Assembly (NCBI GenBank): GCA_028689635.1
Contig: JAQVCU010000021.1
Location: 1-35,106 of the forward strand
Length of the DNA stretch: 35,106 nt
Origin: Oscillospiraceae bacterium
Lineage (GTDB): Bacteria; Bacillota; Clostridia; Oscillospirales; Ruminococcaceae
Reading direction: 5' to 3'
The position numbers and the translations under genes are program-made. Below are positions 31,801 to 35,106 of the stretch, one piece after another; position 1 is the stretch's first letter, and each line of letters opens with the position of its first letter. The notes beneath the pieces are model-generated. The model was not told where the DNA came from, did not search any database, and saw nothing but the letters and a program-made list of their open reading frames with translations.

Positions 31801-32505
31801 TTAACCCCAACGTCTTTTCTCAAAGACGCGGATGGTCAGAAACACAAAAACGGCGCATACGCTGACGAAGAAGAAGATGTTGGCAAAATCCAAAATGCCG
31901 ATGGCAAAATCGTTGTAGCGGGAAGAGAAGGACAGGCTGCCCACAACGTTTTTGAGGAAGTCGGTGGGCATAACGGAAGCGATGAAATCCACCAGCAACA
32001 GCAGCAGGGAGACGAACAGGCTGCCTACGGCGGCCACCAGCTGGCTTTCGGTAAGGGCGGAGATGAACATGCCGATGGCGATGACGCAGGCGCCGAAAAG
32101 GACGGTGCCCACAAAGCTGCCGATGATCATAGCCCAGTTGGCCACGGCCGAGATGGAGACAAGGACCGCAAACACCAGGGAGATGGACACGGCGATGAGG
32201 TACACCAGGATGGCGGCCAGATATTTGCCCATCATCAGGGAGAACAGGCTCACCGGCGCGGTGAGCAGGGCTTGGTCGGTCTTGAGGCGGCGCTCGTCCG
32301 CCCACATGCGCATGGTGAGCAGCGGGACAAAGAGCAGGGTGAAGAGAAAGAAGCTAGAGAACACGCTGCCCATATTGGTAGAATTGCTAAGAATATTGCC
32401 CATGTAGAAGAAGATGCCAGCCACGACATATGCCACGGCGATGAACACATAGGCGATGGGGGAGGTAAAATAGGCTTTGAATTCCCGTCTTAAAACTGCC
32501 AGCAT
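31801..32505 (-). CDS. ABC-2 type permease (GldF-like)
   Basis: A 234-residue permease with six hydrophobic helices, ABC-2 family. Seen: LRREFKAYFTSPIAYVF at the N-terminus and LLTMRMWADERRLKTDQALL, the usual cytoplasmic loop after helix 2. It pairs with the ATPase upstream; its start overlaps the ATPase stop (TAATG). Confidence 0.92.
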   Translation of the reverse strand: MLAVLRREFKAYFTSPIAYVFIAVAYVVAGIFFYMGNILSNSTNMGSVFSSFFLFTLLFVPLLTMRMWADERRLKTDQALLTAPVSLFSLMMGKYLAAILVYLIAVSISLVFAVLVSISAVANWAMIIGSFVGTVLFGACVIAIGMFISALTESQLVAAVGSLFVSLLLLLVDFIASVMPTDFLKNVVGSLSFSSRYNDFAIGILDFANIFFFVSVCAVFVFLTIRVFEKRRWG

Positions 32506-33575
32506 TATTCCTCGCCTCCTTTGTTATCATTTTCTTTTCCGAGATCGGATCCGTCGCCGGAAGCAGCTTCCTGAACCGCGCTGTCCACAGCGGCTTCGAT
32601 CTTGGCTTTCTCCTCCTGAGATACGGGGGCGGGGGCGGCGTAGCTGCCGGAGGTGATCTTGAGGAAGATCTCTTCCAGGGTGAGCTCCGCGCTGCGCATG
32701 GTCAGCAAAGGCCAGTTGTGGGACGCCGCAAAGGCGAACACCGCGCGGCGGATATCCACGCCGGGGCGTGCCTCCAAGGTGTATTCATAGACAAGGGGGG
32801 GCTCCCGCAGGCCGACCACATTGCAGGTGACCAGATCCGGCAGGGCCTTGAGCGCGGGATGGACTTCCGCGACGGGGCCTTCCAGGCGGACGGTGACGCT
32901 GTGATCGGTGCTCATGTCGCGCGCCAGGCCGTCGGGGGTATTATCGGCGACGATGTGCCCGTGGTCGATGATGATAACGCGCTCGCAGGTGGCCTGCACC
33001 TCGGAAAGGATATGAGAAGAGAGGATGACCGTGTGTTTTTTGCCCAGCTCCTTGATCAGGTTGCGGATCTCCACCACCTGGGAGGGGTCAAGGCCGACGG
33101 TGGGCTCGTCCAGGATCAGCAGATCCGGGTTGCCCAGCAGGGCCTGCGCCACGCCGACGCGCTGCCGGTAGCCTTTGGAAAGGTTGCGGATCATGCGGGT
33201 GTACACATCGGTGATGCGGGCCAACGCGCAGATCTCGGCAATGTGCTGTTTTTTGGGCAGAGAAACCTTTTTCAGGTCGAACATGAAGTCCAGATATTCC
33301 TGGACAGTCATATCCATATAAAGAGGGGGGAGCTCCGGCAGATAGCCGATCTTGGATTTTGCCGCGATGGGATCATCCAGGATGTCGTGGCCGTCGATGG
33401 TGACGGAGCCGGAAGTGCTAGAGAGATAACCGGTGATCATGTTCATAGTGGTGGATTTTCCGGCGCCATTGGGCCCCAGGAAACCCAGAATCTCCCCACG
33501 GTTTACCGTGAAGCTGATGTCGTCCACAGCACGCTTATACCCGTACTGCTTGGTGAGGTTTTTGACCTCTAACAT
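32505..33575 (-). CDS. ABC transporter ATP-binding protein (GldA-like)
   Basis: A 356-residue ATPase. Seen: Walker A GPNGAGKST (34-42), Q-loop near YLPELPPLY, signature LSKGYRQRV, Walker B LLILDEPTVGLDP and the H-loop ILSSH. After residue about 300 comes an unusual acidic tail (rich in Glu, Asp, Lys, Gly) of about 45 residues. It energises the ABC-2 permease. ATG at 33575 follows AGGAGG. First gene of the four-gene operon. Confidence 0.95.
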   Translation of the reverse strand: MLEVKNLTKQYGYKRAVDDISFTVNRGEILGFLGPNGAGKSTTMNMITGYLSSTSGSVTIDGHDILDDPIAAKSKIGYLPELPPLYMDMTVQEYLDFMFDLKKVSLPKKQHIAEICALARITDVYTRMIRNLSKGYRQRVGVAQALLGNPDLLILDEPTVGLDPSQVVEIRNLIKELGKKHTVILSSHILSEVQATCERVIIIDHGHIVADNTPDGLARDMSTDHSVTVRLEGPVAEVHPALKALPDLVTCNVVGLREPPLVYEYTLEARPGVDIRRAVFAFAASHNWPLLTMRSAELTLEEIFLKITSGSYAAPAPVSQEEKAKIEAAVDSAVQEAASGDGSDLGKENDNKGGEE

Positions 33576-33667
33576 AGGGGATTACCTCCTGATTTGGAAT
33601 TGCGGACAAAGCCGCTGATGCACATTGTTTGATCCGGCCGGGGAAACCCCGTCCTTATATGTTCAAA

Positions 33668-33693
33668 ATCCCGCCTCCCGGGAGAGGCGGGAT
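33668..33693 (-). promoter_or_regulatory. Leader hairpin with short T-tract upstream of the ABC operon
   Basis: ATCCCGCCTC (33668-33677) pairs perfectly with GAGGCGGGAT (33684-33693) around a 6-base loop; on the minus strand TTTT follows. It lies about 90 bases before the ATPase start and may act as a weak terminator or attenuator. Confidence 0.55.
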
Positions 33694-33736
33694 CTATCGC
33701 GCCATACCATAGGGGATGCCGCTTCGCAGTGTTATC

Positions 33737-33765
33737 ATAACAAAACGGCAAAACAACATTGTAAA
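33737..33765 (-). promoter_or_regulatory. Promoter of the ABC operon
   Basis: On the minus strand TTTACA (33760-33765), 17-base spacer, TGTTAT (33737-33742). The palindrome GTTATCATAAC (33731-33741) overlaps the -10 end and could be an operator. Confidence 0.55.
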
Positions 33766-33846
33766 GAAATCTTAAATAAACGATGTCCAAACGTATTTTT
33801 ATGAGAGAAAACGGGAAAATCATGCCGCCGGGGAGGGAAAGCGCCC

Positions 33847-34689
33847 TCACGGGCGGGCCTGATCCATCGTTTCGAGCTCGTGGGCGAAGAGACGCGCAAA
33901 GTTGCCGTAGAGGATATCCGGCAAAAGCGCCAAAGGCAGGTCGAGGGCAAAGAAGGCGTCCAGCTGCGGCGGGATGTGCCAAAGGGGGAAGTCGGTGCCG
34001 AACATCACCCGGGAGGGGTCGTAGCTCAACAGGATCTCCCTGGCCGCCGCAGGCTCCAGAAACGAGAGGGTGCTGCTGGTATCCACAAAAAAGTTGGGGT
34101 ATTGGGTGAGGGTCCGGCGGGCGTCCTCCCACTGCTGATAGCCGCCGAGATGGCCGCCCAAAACCGTCAGAGAAGGGAAATCCTCCAGGACCCGCGCCGT
34201 GCGCAGGGGGCCGGAATAATCAAAACGATCGTCGCCGCAGTGGAACAGCACCCGCAGGCCCAGCTCCTCAGCGCAGCGATAAAGAGGATACATGTGCGGG
34301 TCGTCGGTGCAAAACTGCTGGATGTCTGGGTGCAGCTTGATGCCCGCCAGGTCCATCTCCTTGATGCGGTGGGCCTCCTGCAGCATCTCCGTCTCGGTCA
34401 TGGCGGGATGGATGGTGCCAAAGCCGAGGAACTCGCCGGGGTGCTCCCGGCAGCTTTGCAGGATAAAATCGTTGATGGTCTGGACGCGGTTGGGCGCGAC
34501 CGCCACCGAACAGACCAGATATTTTTCAAAGCCCAGCGCACGGCCGGAATCCAGCAGGCGGGCGGCGGTCCCTTCTTCCTGAGCGGGATAACCGTAGAAT
34601 TCCCCGATGGAGTCGGCGGCCTTCCGGGCGATCTTGTCCGGATAAATATGGGCGTGGGCGTCTGCGATGCGATAAGGGTGCTGTGCCAT
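33847..34689 (-). CDS. Amidohydrolase-family metal hydrolase
   Basis: A 280-residue TIM-barrel hydrolase of the amidohydrolase 2 type (relatives of ACMS decarboxylase). Seen: DAHAHIYPDK (H-x-H), GIKLHPDIQQF, LFHCGDD, LGGHLGG and MFGTDFPLW, covering the metal-binding His and Asp positions. The substrate is unknown. ATG at 34689 follows GGAGGA with 9 bases spacing. Single gene with its own promoter. Confidence 0.88.
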   Translation of the reverse strand: MAQHPYRIADAHAHIYPDKIARKAADSIGEFYGYPAQEEGTAARLLDSGRALGFEKYLVCSVAVAPNRVQTINDFILQSCREHPGEFLGFGTIHPAMTETEMLQEAHRIKEMDLAGIKLHPDIQQFCTDDPHMYPLYRCAEELGLRVLFHCGDDRFDYSGPLRTARVLEDFPSLTVLGGHLGGYQQWEDARRTLTQYPNFFVDTSSTLSFLEPAAAREILLSYDPSRVMFGTDFPLWHIPPQLDAFFALDLPLALLPDILYGNFARLFAHELETMDQARP

Positions 34690-34743
34690 GTTAAGATATC
34701 CTCCAAAACCGCGTCAGACGCGGCGAAAATTGATCCACAGATC

Positions 34744-34772
34744 ATTTTAACGTGCCGGGCCCCATTTGTCAA
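34744..34772 (-). promoter_or_regulatory. Promoter of the amidohydrolase gene
   Basis: On the minus strand TTGACA (34767-34772), 17-base spacer, TAAAAT (34744-34749), about 50 bases upstream of the start codon. Confidence 0.8.
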
Positions 34773-34822
34773 AACATTTATCGCCGCCGGCGCGGATCTG
34801 GAGGGGATCAAAGGGAGCGGGC

Positions 34823-34918
34823 TCAGGCGCCAAAACGCACCCGGCAGAGCAGGAGCAGAAGCCAACCCAGGGCGGCGACGATGCCGGTTTTCAGCAGGGG
34901 CAAAGGGTCAAAAGGCAT
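34823..34918 (-). CDS. Candidate 31-residue single-helix membrane peptide
   Basis: ATG at 34918 opens 31 codons: a short Pro-rich start (MPFDPLPLLK), a hydrophobic helix (TGIVAALGWLLLLLC) and a basic end (RVRFGA). A strong AAGGAGG site lies 11 bases upstream, a little far but good. An ATTATA at 34949-34954 gives a minus-strand TATAAT with a poor -35 box. It is too small for similarity to decide; the ribosome binding site and the clean helix are the evidence. It could be co-transcribed with the amidohydrolase. Confidence 0.5.
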   Translation of the reverse strand: MPFDPLPLLKTGIVAALGWLLLLLCRVRFGA

Positions 34919-34963
34919 GGCGGGGAAAACCTCCTTCCAAGCTGTTATATTATAAATAGTATA

Positions 34964-35028
34964 TCCAACGGGAATTTAAAAAAGAAATTAAAAAAGTAGT
35001 TGACAGAGGGGAGAGGGTGTGGTAATAT
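34964..35028 (+). promoter_or_regulatory. Strong promoter with A-rich upstream element
   Basis: TTGACA (35000-35005), 17-base spacer, TAATAT (35023-35028), preceded by an A/T-rich tract (34974-34999) resembling an UP element. It points to the right edge; no gene starts before the window ends. Confidence 0.75.
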
Positions 35029-35093
35029 AACAAAGCTGTCCCGTGAGAGCGGCCCGGAAGCGGGGGTTTTCAAAAGAGAATCTCAAAAACTTC

Positions 35094-35106
35094 TTGACAA
35101 AGCAAA
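35094..35106 (+). promoter_or_regulatory. Second -35 box at the right edge
   Basis: TTGACA (35094-35099) within AACTTCTTGACAAAGCAAA; the -10 box would lie outside the window. Tandem strong promoters of this kind commonly precede rRNA operons in Clostridia. Confidence 0.55.

Noticed and set aside
1-35106. CRISPR arrays, tRNA genes, transposases
   Set aside because: No spaced direct-repeat array, no cloverleaf-like tRNA sequence and no transposase or integrase frame was seen on reading both strands.

Overview
The window reads as a chromosomal segment of a GC-rich, anaerobic, low-oxygen-adapted Firmicute, most likely of the Oscillospiraceae (Flavonifractor / Lawsonibacter / Intestinimonas-like gut bacteria). 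The reasons are consensus sigma-A promoters and strong AGGAGG ribosome binding sites, an NADH-linked [FeFe] hydrogenase operon paired with a sensory-hydrogenase operon, a GldA/GldF/GldG-type ABC operon with a DUF4340 protein in a non-gliding context, a fructoselysine-6-phosphate deglycase gene, and an NPxTG-type surface protein. The genus is an inference; no rRNA gene lies in the window.

Layout from left to right. 1-423: non-coding, hairpin-rich repeat DNA. 424-2355: frlB-like deglycase and a divergent GntR/UTRA regulator. 2484-5870: cell-shape genes mreB, mreC, mreD followed by a cysteine hydrolase. 5887-8463: minus-strand operon of a GtrA-like membrane protein, a CE2-like SGNH esterase and an unknown protein. 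8540-10376: DUF1015 and DUF2752 genes. 10432-12078: a strongly expressed-looking acidic secreted protein with a leader of back-to-back palindromes and a duplicated repeat-plus-terminator module behind it. 12206-13256: rplM-rpsI with a consensus promoter and L13-type leader. 13371-14150: TtcA-like PP-loop protein. 14209-16960: iron alcohol dehydrogenase and class III aminotransferase behind a promoter-proximal terminator. 17053-18494: MATE transporter. 18512-22268: minus-strand sensory hydrogenase operon (DRTGG, GHKL ATPase, HydS-like hydrogenase domain, DRTGG, PHP, small membrane protein). 22498-27779: divergent hydrogenase operon hndA-GHKL-hndB-hndC-hndD. 27807-28720: repeat-containing membrane protein with a sigma-region-2-like head. 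28820-33765: ABC operon. 33847-34772: amidohydrolase. 34823-34918: a 31-residue membrane peptide. 35000-35106: strong promoter signals pointing off the right edge, probably into a stable-RNA operon.

How the genes work together: the two divergent hydrogenase operons form one unit. The plus-strand genes supply a flavin-based, probably electron-bifurcating, H2-evolving hydrogenase that reoxidises NADH and ferredoxin; the minus-strand genes look like a redox or H2 sensing and signalling module. The alcohol dehydrogenase and aminotransferase pair fits reductive fermentation of an omega-amino acid such as GABA. The best candidates for undescribed biology are the sensory hydrogenase module with its terminal small membrane protein, the membrane-tethered sigma-like protein, the palindromic leader of the acidic surface protein, and the short promoter-terminator unit in front of the alcohol dehydrogenase.
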